DNA from: Aquimarina mycalae
GTDB taxonomy: Bacteria; Bacteroidota; Bacteroidia; Flavobacteriales; Flavobacteriaceae
Length of the DNA stretch: 64,000 bases
Direction of reading: 5' to 3'
NCBI RefSeq assembly: GCF_029906345.1
Contig: NZ_JARYGY010000005.1
Span: 186,001-250,000, forward strand
The position numbers were made by a program, and so were the translations under genes. This document shows positions 1 to 8,618 of this stretch, one piece after another (the first letter of the stretch is position 1; the number at the start of each line of letters is the position of its first letter). Under the pieces are notes generated by a model, which was not told where the DNA came from, did not search any database, and was given only the letters and a program-made list of their open reading frames with translations.

Positions 1-791
1 TTGAAGAAGAGGCATATCTTACGAATGATATCCAATTAGAATGGACCGATTTTCCTGGAGGAACAGGAGCTATGTGTGAAGCGCTAAGGAATAAAGATAT
101 TGATATCGCAATTATATTAACCGAAGGGATTGTTAAGGATATCATTGCTGGTAATCCTTCTAAAATAGTACAAACATATATTCAATCTCCTTTAATATGG
201 GGAATTCATGTGGGATATGATTCTACTTATACAGCCATAGATGATCTTAAAAACACTGCTGCTGCAATTAGCAGATATGGATCTGGATCTCATTTAATGG
301 CATACGTGCACGCGCAAAATAACGGATGGGATACTTCTTCATTGCAATTTGAAGTGATAAAAAACCTAGATGGAGCGGTAAAGGCTCTAACTGATGGTAG
401 CGCAGATTATTTTATGTGGGAACATTATACTACTAAACCCCTAGTAGACAATAAAACCTTTCGTCGTATAGCCGATTGTCCTACTCCATGGCCTTGTTTT
501 GTGATTGCAGTAAGGGAAGAAATTCTAAATACGAAAAAAGATCAAGTAAAAACTATTTTAGAAATTATCAATAATACAACTCCAGATTTCAAACAAATAT
601 CAAGCATAGACAAAACACTTGCTCATAGATACGATCAACAAATAGAAGATATCAGATCATGGTTAAAGCTGACCGAATGGAGTCAATCATTAATCACCAA
701 AGAGAAACTACAGGAAATTCAGGATCAGTTATTTAAATTAAATATTATTGATAAAACAGTAGATTCAGAAAAATTAATTCATAAGATGTAA
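1..791 (+). CDS. Substrate-binding protein, type 2 periplasmic-binding fold (5' end missing)
   Basis: The reading frame is open from base 3 and runs to TAA at 789-791, so the gene starts before the window. The first ATG in the window (base 72) is internal, because residues upstream of it continue the domain (an EWTDFPGGTGAMCEAL stretch). This is the GTG-A-M-x-x-AL signature of NMT1/SsuA-like type 2 periplasmic-binding proteins, which bind small organic ligands. About 260 residues are visible. The N-terminus is absent, so I cannot tell whether it carries a signal peptide or is one of the cytoplasmic members common in Flavobacteriaceae. No permease or ATPase genes follow. The ligand is unknown. 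Confidence 0.7.
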   Translation, partial: EEEAYLTNDIQLEWTDFPGGTGAMCEALRNKDIDIAIILTEGIVKDIIAGNPSKIVQTYIQSPLIWGIHVGYDSTYTAIDDLKNTAAAISRYGSGSHLMAYVHAQNNGWDTSSLQFEVIKNLDGAVKALTDGSADYFMWEHYTTKPLVDNKTFRRIADCPTPWPCFVIAVREEILNTKKDQVKTILEIINNTTPDFKQISSIDKTLAHRYDQQIEDIRSWLKLTEWSQSLITKEKLQEIQDQLFKLNIIDKTVDSEKLIHKM

Positions 792-899
792 GCAACCATT
801 TTATATAAGTTTCATCTTACAATAGGGTGATCTCTTAAAAATTATGAAAGCCGTTGTGGCAAACTTTTTGTTACAATTTGGAAAACAAAAAACAATCAC

Positions 900-1490
900 A
901 TGAAAAAAATTTTAACGCTGTTTGCAATACTATTATTATCGCAAACCACTTTTGCACAAGATCAATCAGATCTACCGCGTAGGGATATTAAAAAAAATGA
1001 AATTAGCATTAACCCTTTTAACATTGTAGCTTTTGGAGCACTTGATGTAGGTTACGAAAGAGTACTTGGCAATAATAGTAGTTTGGGGTTTGATTTTTTC
1101 TATAGACTTGCCGACGATGACGATGATGATAATGACGTCATAGATACTGATGGAGTGTTTGATAAAGAAATAGCATTCACAACTCGCTTTAAGTACTTTT
1201 TTGGAAATAGAGTTGCAAGAGGTTTTTATGTAGAAGCTTTTGGGATGTTATCTTCTGGAGAGCACGAAAATTACGTTAGGGTTTTTGATGACCTAGGTAA
1301 CTTTATTAGTGCCAGTGATGTAGAAGAAGAATATACAGATTTCGCATTAGGATTCTCTGTTGGAGGAAAGTTTGTTACAAGAAATGGTTTCTTTATTGAT
1401 ATCGGATTTGGTATTGGAAGAAATTTATTTAGTGACAAAAGCCCAGAAATTATATTAAGACCCAACCTATATTTAGGGTATAGATTTTAA
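900..1490 (+). CDS. Outer-membrane beta-barrel protein, paralogue 1 of 3
   Basis: The 196-residue protein has a clear signal peptide (hydrophobic residues 4-18, cleavage after TTFAQ). It then has alternating hydrophobic/polar strands and a C-terminal segment ending in GYRF, the terminal aromatic typical of outer-membrane barrels. It is probably a small 8-stranded porin-family barrel. Around residues 71-90 it has a very acidic loop (ADDDDDDNDVIDTDG) that could bind divalent cations, which is inference. It is the first of three tandem homologues. The second copy is nearly the same from about residue 85 on, while the third has diverged. A terminator follows, so it is probably transcribed alone. 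The substrate is not known. Confidence 0.8.
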   Translation: MKKILTLFAILLLSQTTFAQDQSDLPRRDIKKNEISINPFNIVAFGALDVGYERVLGNNSSLGFDFFYRLADDDDDDNDVIDTDGVFDKEIAFTTRFKYFFGNRVARGFYVEAFGMLSSGEHENYVRVFDDLGNFISASDVEEEYTDFALGFSVGGKFVTRNGFFIDIGFGIGRNLFSDKSPEIILRPNLYLGYRF

Positions 1491-1513
1491 AACCTATAAT
1501 TTTTAAAAACGTA

Positions 1514-1564
1514 CGCACTCTACTTTTTGGTATTAATTTTAATTTTAAGGTAGGGTGTTTTTTT
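1514..1564 (+). terminator. Rho-independent terminator after OMP paralogue 1
   Basis: CACTCTACTT (1516-1525) pairs with AAGGTAGGGTG (1547-1557) with one wobble and one bulge. A run of eight T follows, which fits an intrinsic terminator between the first and second barrel genes. Confidence 0.65.
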
Positions 1565-1649
1565 ATGAATTTGTTTTAGGAATGAAAAGTAATAATTTAA
1601 GAAAAACGCAATCGCCGAAACGCTTAAATATTATAAATCATGAGCAAAA

Positions 1650-2261
1650 ATGAATTTTAATAACAAACAAATGAAGATTTTTTTAATCACACTTACAGTA
1701 TTATTTACATTCCAAATATCATCCGCGCAGGAGCAATCAGAGATACCTCCTAGGGATATTAATAAAAATGAGTTTAGCATAAATCCAATAAATATTATTG
1801 CATTTGGTGCATTAGACTTATCCTATGAAAGAGTTATAAGTAATAACACTAGTATCGGAATTAATGCATTTTATAGATTAAGTGATAATATAGACACAGA
1901 TGGTGATATTATTGATCGAGATGGAATTTTTGATAAGGAATTAGCGCTTACCATACAATACAAATATTTCTTTGGTAGAAGAATTGCCAGAGGGTTTTAT
2001 ATAGAAGGTTTTGGTATGTTATCATCTGGAGAACACGACAATTACGTGAATTTCGTTGATAATCAAGGAACTCTTATTAGTTCTGGTGAGATAGCTGAAG
2101 AATATACCGATTTTGCACTAGGGTTCGCTGTAGGAGGGAAATTTGTTACAAGAAATGGCTTTTTTTTAGATGTAGGGTTTGGTATTGGAAGAAATTTGTT
2201 TAGTAGCAAAGGCCCCGAAATTATCGTAAGACCCAATTTATATCTAGGATATCGGTTTTAA
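1650..2261 (+). CDS. Outer-membrane beta-barrel protein, paralogue 2 of 3
   Basis: This 203-residue protein has a signal peptide ending near residue 27 (SSAQE) and the same barrel layout as its upstream neighbour, finishing in YLGYRF. The C-terminal half matches paralogue 1 almost residue for residue (ARGFY, MLSSGEH, EEYTDFALGF, GGKFVTRNGFF, GIGRNLF). It keeps an acidic loop written as DTDGDIIDRDG, similar in pattern to calcium-binding DxDxDG loops. The ATG at 1671 inside the frame is an alternative start and would still leave a usable signal peptide. It looks like a recent tandem duplication. Function beyond an outer-membrane barrel is unknown. Confidence 0.8.
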   Translation: MNFNNKQMKIFLITLTVLFTFQISSAQEQSEIPPRDINKNEFSINPINIIAFGALDLSYERVISNNTSIGINAFYRLSDNIDTDGDIIDRDGIFDKELALTIQYKYFFGRRIARGFYIEGFGMLSSGEHDNYVNFVDNQGTLISSGEIAEEYTDFALGFAVGGKFVTRNGFFLDVGFGIGRNLFSSKGPEIIVRPNLYLGYRF

Positions 2262-2309
2262 AGGACTGAATTCAAATCATATTTTAGAAACAATATAACC
2301 TTTAAATAG

Positions 2310-2873
2310 ATGAAAATAAATATGTTTCTTTTTCTAATTCTGATGATTTCAAAGTTCGGTTTTTCGCAGGAAGATCGGTCTAGTTTACCAAAACGAGATA
2401 CCCAGAAAAATGACTTAAGTATTAATGTACATCCTTTTGGTATAGCTGAAGGCATTACTCTAAATTATGATAGGGTTTTTAATAAAAAAATAAGTCTAGG
2501 AATAAACGTTTTCAAATCGTTTGACAACGAGAATAGCATAGATAATCGTGATATTGATATTACTAGTAGGACAAACTTTTCTGTTATTCCAAATATTAAG
2601 TATTATGTTGGAGAGAGGTTTGCAAGACGATTTTACATTCAGGGACTTGCAATGATATCATCAGGAAAACTAATTGCCTTTGTAAACAATAATCCAATAT
2701 CACAAGAAATTAATTATACAGATGTAGGGTTAGGAGTTGGGATAGGAGATAAAAGAATCTTAAAAAATGGGATTTTTATTGATTTTGGGATAGCAATTGC
2801 ATATAATTTATTTAGTAAAAACAGTCCTGACTTACTAGTTCACCCCAATTTATCTTTTGGATATCGATTTTAA
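2310..2873 (+). CDS. Outer-membrane beta-barrel protein, paralogue 3 of 3 (diverged)
   Basis: This 187-residue protein has a signal peptide (cleavage near GFSQE, residue 20) and the same scaffold as the two preceding genes: a mature N-terminus with LPKRD-x-x-KND, a YYVGERFARRFYIQG strand pair, and a C-terminus ending in FGYRF. It lacks the acidic DxDG loop and shares far fewer residues with copies 1 and 2, so it is the oldest duplicate or has changed role. It starts 48 bases after paralogue 2, with no hairpin between them, so co-transcription with copy 2 is likely. Ligand or partner unknown. Confidence 0.78.
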   Translation: MKINMFLFLILMISKFGFSQEDRSSLPKRDTQKNDLSINVHPFGIAEGITLNYDRVFNKKISLGINVFKSFDNENSIDNRDIDITSRTNFSVIPNIKYYVGERFARRFYIQGLAMISSGKLIAFVNNNPISQEINYTDVGLGVGIGDKRILKNGIFIDFGIAIAYNLFSKNSPDLLVHPNLSFGYRF

Positions 2874-3036
2874 AAGTAGGGTTTTAAACTACATAAACGT
2901 TATATATATAAAGGGAAGTTTAGCAAATGTTCAAACTTTTAATAATTCTTAATAACATATTGTATTTTTAGGAATAAATTTTAAAAACATTTATAAATCA
3001 CACATCTTATGGGATTCCCATATATAAAGATTTAAA

Positions 3037-3044
3037 TAATTTTG
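3037..3044 (+). promoter_or_regulatory. Bacteroidota -7 element TAATTTTG
   Basis: TAATTTTG matches the Bacteroidota consensus TAnnTTTG. It lies 95 bases upstream of the 58-codon gene at 3140, with no clear TTG box at the usual distance. It would give the microprotein its own transcript with an unusually long leader. Confidence 0.5.
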
Positions 3045-3139
3045 TACATTTGCCAAGCCTACCCCCAATAAACTAATTATGAACAAGCACGCAACCTTTT
3101 ATAGGTTACAGCATCTAGTAATTAACTAACAAATCAATT

Positions 3140-3316
3140 ATGGTAACGTTTCTGCTTATTCTTGTAGGCCTTATAGCTTTTAATTTTATCCTGTTAAAAT
3201 TTAGCATTCAATCTGTGGATGGTGATAGGAAAAAAGTAAAATCGAAAGAACTGCAATCTTCAACTCATTCTAAAATTGGTGAAACCAAAACAGACGGGAT
3301 TCCAAAAGCTGCTTAA
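3140..3316 (+). CDS. Single-pass membrane microprotein, 58 residues
   Basis: ATG at 3140 and TAA at 3314-3316 give 58 residues. Residues 2-20 form one strongly hydrophobic helix (VTFLLILVGLIAFNFILL); the rest is charged and Lys/Ser/Thr-rich (GDRKKVKSKE) and would face the cytoplasm or the periplasm. A -7 promoter element lies upstream at 3037. The gene ends 5 bases from the stop of ung on the other strand. Codon use looks like that of its neighbours. I do not recognise a family. Small single-helix proteins of this kind often bind larger membrane complexes, but no partner is indicated here. Confidence 0.6.
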   Translation: MVTFLLILVGLIAFNFILLKFSIQSVDGDRKKVKSKELQSSTHSKIGETKTDGIPKAA

Positions 3317-3321
3317 TTAAT

Positions 3322-3987
3322 TTACCATTTAATAGGTAATTGATTTGTTTCTACAAGAAATTCATTCGTTTTACTAAAATGCTTATTACCAAACCAGTAC
3401 CCTCTATTTGCGCTCAAAGGTGAAGGATGACCACTACTTAACACACTATGTTTCTTTGAATCTATCTTTCCTCCTTTTTTCTTAGCAAAACCACCCCATA
3501 ATAAAAAAACAACATCCCTTTTATTACTAGATATAGATTGTATTACTGCATCTGTAAATTTTTCCCAACCTTTACCCTGATGAGATCCTGCTTGATGGGC
3601 TCTCACTGTTAATGTAGCATTAAGTAGTAAAACTCCTTGCCTGGCCCATCGCTCCAAATTACCGTTAGCTGCAAAAGGAATATCTAAATCCGACTCTATC
3701 TCCTTAAAAATATTAATTAATGAAGGCGGTATATCGATTCCATCATTAACAGAAAAACATAAACCATGTGCTTGTCCAATTCCATGATAAGGATCTTGAC
3801 CAATGATCACTACTTTTACATCATCAAAACTACAATAATCAAATGCAGCAAAAATCTCAGAACCTTTAGGAAAGCACGTATGGGCATCAAATTCCGTTTT
3901 CACAAACTCAACCAATTCCTTAAAGTAAGGTTTCTCAAATTCATCCTTAAGTTGTTCCTTCCAGCTTGTTTCAATATTTACCTTCAT
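3322..3987 (-). CDS. ung: Uracil-DNA glycosylase, family 1
   Basis: This enzyme removes uracil from DNA after cytosine deamination or dUTP incorporation and starts base-excision repair. The 221 residues match the usual bacterial Ung length. The water-activating motif GQDPYHG is at 63-69 with catalytic Asp65. A uracil-pocket segment, LLNATLTVR, lies near 120. The DNA-intercalation/catalytic loop HPSPLSANRG begins at His187. All key residues are intact. It is transcribed away from mutS2, so two DNA-maintenance genes lie divergently with about 150 bases between them. The ATG start puts only 10 residues before the conserved N-terminal helix. Confidence 0.97.
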   Translation of the reverse strand: MKVNIETSWKEQLKDEFEKPYFKELVEFVKTEFDAHTCFPKGSEIFAAFDYCSFDDVKVVIIGQDPYHGIGQAHGLCFSVNDGIDIPPSLINIFKEIESDLDIPFAANGNLERWARQGVLLLNATLTVRAHQAGSHQGKGWEKFTDAVIQSISSNKRDVVFLLWGGFAKKKGGKIDSKKHSVLSSGHPSPLSANRGYWFGNKHFSKTNEFLVETNQLPIKW

Positions 3988-4017
3988 CTTATTGTCAAAA
4001 AAAATAATGCAATTGTT

Positions 4018-4025
4018 TACTTTTG
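4018..4025 (+). promoter_or_regulatory. Possible mutS2 promoter, TACTTTTG
   Basis: TACTTTTG fits TAnnTTTG, with a TTG at 3992-3994 (23 bases upstream, at the long end of the accepted spacing). It would give mutS2 a leader of about 105 bases. Confidence 0.4.
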
Positions 4026-4136
4026 TTCAGTCGTAAAATTATGATAAATAACTTTCTAAAAGTTATACTTGTTTCAGGTTTTATGACAAAGAAATTAACA
4101 CTTTTAAAATACTTCCTGACAAACTAGAACAATTGT

Positions 4137-6308
4137 ATGATTCGTATTTCCGAAAAAACACTTAACGATTTAGAATTTAGTACGATACTTAGTCACATAG
4201 AAGAACTATGCAACACTGACTACGGTAAAGTTAAAGCACTAAAGATTGTTCCATTATCTACAAAAGAAAACTTACATATTTCTTTACAGCAAGTATTCGA
4301 GTATAAATCTTCCTATCTAAATGATGCTAGAATACCCAATCACGGATTTGATGGTATTAATAAAGAATTACAACTACTTGGGATAGAAAACACTTTTTTA
4401 GAAACAAGTAATTTTAAAAGATTAGTATCTATTAGTACAACTAGTAATGATTTATTAAGCTTTTTTAGAAAGTTCAAAGAATTATACCCTGTTTTACACC
4501 AAACATCATCTGCAGTTCCTTTCACAAAAGAAATCATTAACCTTATTGAAATTGTTGTAGATAAATTTGGAGAAATAAAAGACAATGCTTCTCCAACACT
4601 TAATGCACTTAGAAAAGAAATTAATGAAGTTCAAGGTAAATTAAACGGTAGTTTTGGAAGAGATCTAACCAGATATAATAGTTTAGGGTATCTTGATGAT
4701 ATTAAGGAAAGTGTTGTTGATAATCGACGGGTATTAGCCGTCAAAGCAATGTATCGTCGTAAGGTAAAAGGAGCGATAATGGGTAATTCTAAAACTGGAA
4801 GTATCGTTTATATTGAACCTGAAGCAACATTGCAATACAGCAGAGCATTAAGTAATTTACAATACGAAGAACGTGAAGAAGTAGTAAAAATACTTAAAGA
4901 TCTAACAAACAAAATAAGACCTCATATAAGCTTATTAGAACAATATCAGGAATATTTGAGTGATATTGATGTTGTTGCTGCAAAAGCAAAGTATGCAAAC
5001 AGACTCAATGCTGTACTTCCTAAAATTACCGAAGATCGAGAATTAACCCTTAAAGATGCTTACCATCCTCTACTCTACTTAAACAATCAAGCCAAGGGAG
5101 ATAAAACACATCCGCAATCAATATCATTAGATGAAAATAACAGAATTATTGTAATATCTGGCCCCAACGCAGGAGGAAAAAGTATTACCCTAAAAACAGT
5201 TGGACTTCTACAGATCATGTTACAAAGTGGCATGCTAATTCCTGTACACGAATACAGCCGAATGTGTTTATTTGATAGAGTGCTTACCGATATTGGAGAC
5301 AACCAATCCATCGAGAATCATCTAAGTACCTACAGCTATCGATTAAAAAACATGAATTACTTCCTTCGGAAATGTAATGATAAAACCTTATTTCTTATCG
5401 ATGAATTTGGTACAGGTAGTGACCCTGAATTAGGTGGCGCTTTAGCAGAAGCCTTTCTAGAAGTTTTTTATGAGCGATCTTCCTTTGGTATTATTACAAC
5501 GCATTATGCTAACCTCAAAATGTTAGCTAATGAGTTACCGCATATGACAAATGCCAATATGCTTTTTGACGCTAAAACATTAGAACCCCTGTTTAAATTA
5601 TTTCTTGGTGAAGCTGGAAGTTCCTTTACTTTTGAAGTTGCGCAAAAAAATGGAATTCCATACAGTCTTATTAATAAAGCAAAGAAAAAAGTAGAACGTG
5701 GCAAAATTCGTTTTGATAAGAGTATTGCAAATCTTCAGAAAGAAAGATCCAAGTTGCAAAAAACCACATCATCGCTTAAAACCAAAGAACAAAAAGCTGA
5801 AGAAGAAAAAGAACGATTGGATAAAATAAACCAACGCATTCAGCTTAAGTTAGAAAGCTATCAAGAATTATATGACAGTAACCAACGAATGATTTATTTA
5901 GGCCAAAAACTAAATGAGATTAGCGAGAAATATTTTCACACTAAAAAGAAGAAAGAACTCATTGATGAGTTTATGAAAATTGTTCAAGTAGAAAATTCTA
6001 AAAGAAAGAAACAAACTACTAAACAAAGAAGAAATGCCAAAGCAAAACAACAAAAGGTTGTAAAAGAAATAGAGCAAAAAGTAGAAGTAATACGAGAAAA
6101 GAAAAAGGAGCAAAAGAAGAAAGAAGAAAAAACTGAAAAAGCTAAACCAAAAGTAACACTTAAAATTGGTGATAGAATTCGCATGATTGATGGTAAATCT
6201 ATAGGGACCATTGATACTATAGAAAAAGGAAAAGCTGTAGTTAATTATGGGATTTTTACAACTAATGTAGCAATAGATCAATTAGAATTTGTGGAACGTA
6301 AAAAATAA
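4137..6308 (+). CDS. mutS2: MutS2-type ATPase lacking the Smr domain
   Basis: MutS2 proteins are MutS-related ATPases acting on recombination intermediates or collided ribosomes rather than mismatches; there is no mismatch-reading domain here. The 723 residues show an N-terminal core/clamp region, Walker A GPNAGGKS at 342-349, a DxxS-type signature (DIGDNQSIENHLSTYS), Walker B LIDEFGTGSDP around Asp422-Glu423, and the switch TTHYANLK. A long Lys/Glu-rich coiled coil follows (about 520-670), then a small KOW-like barrel (IGDRIRMIDGKSIGTID). The protein stops there. The C-terminal Smr nuclease domain found in Bacillus MutS2 is missing, so calling it an endonuclease would be unsafe. The stop codon is followed by a clean terminator, so this is not a frameshift product inside the window. 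Confidence 0.9.
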   Translation: MIRISEKTLNDLEFSTILSHIEELCNTDYGKVKALKIVPLSTKENLHISLQQVFEYKSSYLNDARIPNHGFDGINKELQLLGIENTFLETSNFKRLVSISTTSNDLLSFFRKFKELYPVLHQTSSAVPFTKEIINLIEIVVDKFGEIKDNASPTLNALRKEINEVQGKLNGSFGRDLTRYNSLGYLDDIKESVVDNRRVLAVKAMYRRKVKGAIMGNSKTGSIVYIEPEATLQYSRALSNLQYEEREEVVKILKDLTNKIRPHISLLEQYQEYLSDIDVVAAKAKYANRLNAVLPKITEDRELTLKDAYHPLLYLNNQAKGDKTHPQSISLDENNRIIVISGPNAGGKSITLKTVGLLQIMLQSGMLIPVHEYSRMCLFDRVLTDIGDNQSIENHLSTYSYRLKNMNYFLRKCNDKTLFLIDEFGTGSDPELGGALAEAFLEVFYERSSFGIITTHYANLKMLANELPHMTNANMLFDAKTLEPLFKLFLGEAGSSFTFEVAQKNGIPYSLINKAKKKVERGKIRFDKSIANLQKERSKLQKTTSSLKTKEQKAEEEKERLDKINQRIQLKLESYQELYDSNQRMIYLGQKLNEISEKYFHTKKKKELIDEFMKIVQVENSKRKKQTTKQRRNAKAKQQKVVKEIEQKVEVIREKKKEQKKKEEKTEKAKPKVTLKIGDRIRMIDGKSIGTIDTIEKGKAVVNYGIFTTNVAIDQLEFVERKK

Positions 6309-6366
6309 CCACTCTATCTAAAAAACACATAAAACACTTCGATACCTATTTTTGGTATTATATATT

Positions 6367-6404
6367 AAGAAAGCCTTTAGCTTAGTTAAGCTAAAGGCTT
6401 TCTT
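6367..6404. terminator. Bidirectional terminator between mutS2 and the convergent gene
   Basis: A perfect 17-base inverted repeat, AAGAAAGCCTTTAGCTT (6367-6383) and its complement (6388-6404), encloses a 4-base loop. A/T tracts on both sides suit the two convergent genes. Confidence 0.85.
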
Positions 6405-6427
6405 AAAAATGGTTGGGACAAAAAAAA

Positions 6428-6787
6428 CTACTTCCCTCCTGCCAATAACACAAATGAATTACTCGATACAGGAGAAACATTATAATTCTTTACTTTTTTA
6501 AGGGTCTTTATATATTTTTCAGCCTCTGTAAAAGCTGATTCCATGGCACTTAATGATGAATCTTCTTTTATCTCAATGGTTTTAGAAATAACATCCCCAT
6601 TGTTATACTCTACTGTCATTTTCCACTTTTTAATAGAGTGAAAATTTTTGGACACCACTACATCTTCTTTATTTTTTTTCTTACTGGTCTTTTTATTTTT
6701 TTCCTTCTCGTTTGTAGGTATAATATCTACTGTAGCCGCATTCCCGAAAGTCACGCAAAACATTGCAATTACTAATAAGAGTTTCAT
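6428..6787 (-). CDS. Small secreted protein of unknown function
   Basis: The 119-residue product has a signal peptide (MKLLLVIAMFCVTFGNA, cleavage near residue 17). A Lys-rich linker follows (KEKEKNKKTSKKKNKED, about 26-44), then a compact domain with predicted beta strands and one helix (KKWKMTVEYNNGDVISKTIEI, then an amphipathic helix near 78-95). There is no lipobox, so it is probably periplasmic or secreted. It is monocistronic and ends at the terminator shared with mutS2. I do not recognise a family; the strand-helix layout is compatible with a small binding domain, which is only a guess. Confidence 0.6.
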   Translation of the reverse strand: MKLLLVIAMFCVTFGNAATVDIIPTNEKEKNKKTSKKKNKEDVVVSKNFHSIKKWKMTVEYNNGDVISKTIEIKEDSSLSAMESAFTEAEKYIKTLKKVKNYNVSPVSSNSFVLLAGGK

Positions 6788-6899
6788 TTTTAGAGGTTTT
6801 GATTTGTATGTTTCGAATATACAATTATTTTTTGATTATTCAAATATTTTTTTATTAAAAATTTATTTGTATATTTAAAAACTGTACTAATGTTACATT

Positions 6900-7112
6900 A
6901 TGATTAACAGGAAACTAAGAAAGCTTCTTAAACAGAGTAAAGGAACCAAAACGGTGTACGGATTATCTAAGGTATTGGGAGTAAGTCCACAAGCAGGAGA
7001 CTATGTCGTAAAGCGAAAAAACCTAGCAAAAGACTTTGAGCGATTACAAAAAATTGCTAATTATATGGAAGTTGATATACTGGATATTGTTGATTATAAG
7101 AAGAAACAATAA
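6900..7112 (+). CDS. Small helix-turn-helix protein, Cro/XRE-like
   Basis: The 70 residues consist almost entirely of one helix-turn-helix domain: VYGLSKVLGVSPQAGDYVVKR is the helix-turn-helix, followed by a scaffold helix, FERLQKIANYMEVDILDIV, typical of Xre/Cro-fold proteins. The strongly basic N-terminus (INRKLRKLLKQSKGTK) may add DNA contacts. It is divergent from the secreted protein at 6428-6787, with 112 bases between starts, and lies upstream of the symporter unit at 7227. It could regulate either; nothing in the sequence settles which. Confidence 0.6.
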   Translation: MINRKLRKLLKQSKGTKTVYGLSKVLGVSPQAGDYVVKRKNLAKDFERLQKIANYMEVDILDIVDYKKKQ

Positions 7113-7195
7113 CTTAAAAACTACTTCAAAAATTCGTTTTATTATACTTCTCAAATAACTCATCATACTAAAGTCTGTGTTGTAATACTTTTAGT

Positions 7196-7203
7196 TACTT
7201 TTG
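7196..7203 (+). promoter_or_regulatory. Promoter -7 element TACTTTTG before the first symporter
   Basis: TACTTTTG fits the TAnnTTTG consensus and lies 23 bases before the ATG at 7227. A TTG is present at 7180-7182 but only 13 bases upstream, so the -33 box is weak. Confidence 0.5.
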
Positions 7204-7226
7204 AAATCCAGCAATCATAATCACAT

Positions 7227-8528
7227 ATGCAGATCTATCTTTACCTAGCCGCTTATATCACTTTAATAATTGGATTATCCGTATACATATCCAGATCTTC
7301 ATCTAATGAAGACTTTCTAATAGGAGGAAGAAATCGAAACGGATGGGCTATTTTGTTTTCAAAATTTGCTGGAGCTATTGGAGTGAGTACTTTAATTACC
7401 TACACTGGTTACGCCTACAAATTTGGATGGGGTTTATTTGCAATGTCTATAGGCTCTGTTCTAGGGTATTTATTATTTGCTTTTTGGGCAGCTCCTAAAA
7501 TAAAACAGCTATCATTACAAGGTAATTTTTATACACAAGGTGATCTACCAGCCTTTGTAACTGGCAACAATACAACTCGTATAGTTACGAATAGCATAAC
7601 AGTGATAGTTCAATTTTTCTGGATCCTGCTTTCATTAGCAGGAGGCGCTAAGGTTATTGCCTTTTTTGATTTATTCTCTTACGAAACAGCATTAGTTATC
7701 ACTGCCTCGGTAGTCCTGATATACGTACTGTTCTCTGGATTTAAAGCAGTTATTCTTACAGATATTATTCAAGCAATAATAATCGTTGGATTTCTATGCT
7801 TATTAATTTTTGGAATACTTGATATGACAGAATTTGGTGCTATCCTGAGTACTTCTACCAATGAAAAGGTACAATTAGGAAGTATTATAGGTTTAGTACT
7901 TTATGGTGGTCTATCCGTTTTTGGGTTAGCAGACAGATATCAACTTTGTTATGCGGCAAAAGATATAAAATCACTAAAAAAAGGAATGGGGTTTGCGATT
8001 ATACCTGTATTGCTTATTGCCTTCTTATTATTACTAATAGGATTATATGTCTATAACCAGAATACCACATTGGATCCCGATATTATATTTGTGTACGCTA
8101 TGCAAAACCTGGTATCTCCTTCCTGGCTTCCGTTTCTTCTTATACTTTTCTTTGCTGGATTAATGAGTACAGCAGACACTTCTATTTTTGCTGTTTCATC
8201 CCACTTGGTAAGTTCATCAAAAGAAGATCAAAAAGTTACATCAATACGGTATACTACGATTATAACAGTGTTGGCTGCCTGTATTACCGCCTTATTCTGG
8301 AAAAGTATTGTAGATATTACTATTGTTGGTGCAGCACTAAGAATGACGCTTTCTATTGCAATGATTTATGCAATTAACAACAAACAAAACAGTGGCCGGT
8401 TTATAGCGAGTGCTTTAGGAGGGATTCTAGGGTTGGCAACTGGTTTAATAGCTTTTGGAGCAACACCAACAATAGCTATTACTGTACTTTTAGGTTCGTT
8501 ACTGGGTTTAATTTATAGATCAAGATAG
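7227..8528 (+). CDS. Sodium:solute symporter (SSS family), 433 residues
   Basis: This is an integral membrane transporter with about 12 hydrophobic helices. The N-terminus shows SSS features: a first helix, then EDFLIGGRNRNGW (the DF-xGGR signature) and FSKFAGAIGVSTLITYTGYAY, matching the helix that carries sodium- and substrate-binding residues. The Na2-site-like segment FFAGLMSTADTSIFAVSS lies near 310-328. The length is short for the family (often 480-570). It precedes a PIG-L deacetylase and a second SSS transporter on the same strand, which suggests uptake of a compound handled by the deacetylase. The substrate cannot be read from sequence. Confidence 0.85.
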   Translation: MQIYLYLAAYITLIIGLSVYISRSSSNEDFLIGGRNRNGWAILFSKFAGAIGVSTLITYTGYAYKFGWGLFAMSIGSVLGYLLFAFWAAPKIKQLSLQGNFYTQGDLPAFVTGNNTTRIVTNSITVIVQFFWILLSLAGGAKVIAFFDLFSYETALVITASVVLIYVLFSGFKAVILTDIIQAIIIVGFLCLLIFGILDMTEFGAILSTSTNEKVQLGSIIGLVLYGGLSVFGLADRYQLCYAAKDIKSLKKGMGFAIIPVLLIAFLLLLIGLYVYNQNTTLDPDIIFVYAMQNLVSPSWLPFLLILFFAGLMSTADTSIFAVSSHLVSSSKEDQKVTSIRYTTIITVLAACITALFWKSIVDITIVGAALRMTLSIAMIYAINNKQNSGRFIASALGGILGLATGLIAFGATPTIAITVLLGSLLGLIYRSR

Positions 8529-8575
8529 TCCTGTTAAAGTATCCTTAAACGTAAATACCGAGAATTTTATCTTTT

Positions 8576-8583
8576 TATATTTG
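8576..8583 (+). promoter_or_regulatory. Promoter -7 element TATATTTG before the PIG-L gene
   Basis: An exact TAnnTTTG match lies 36 bases before the ATG at 8619. It implies that the deacetylase can be transcribed separately from the upstream symporter. Confidence 0.55.
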
Positions 8584-8618
8584 ACGAATTACTCGAAAAC
8601 TAGTATCAATCAAATATT

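Noticed and set aside
3079..3129. 16-codon frame before the 58-residue gene
   Set aside because: Too short to judge, no RBS or conserved feature visible. It is mentioned only as a possible leader.
4041..4127. 28-codon frame between the ung and mutS2 starts
   Set aside because: Lies in the probable mutS2 leader, no composition signal and no terminator.
5910..6281. Minus-strand frame rich in Phe/Leu inside mutS2
   Set aside because: It is the complement of the Lys/Glu-rich coiled coil of mutS2; poly-Phe composition shows it is a shadow.
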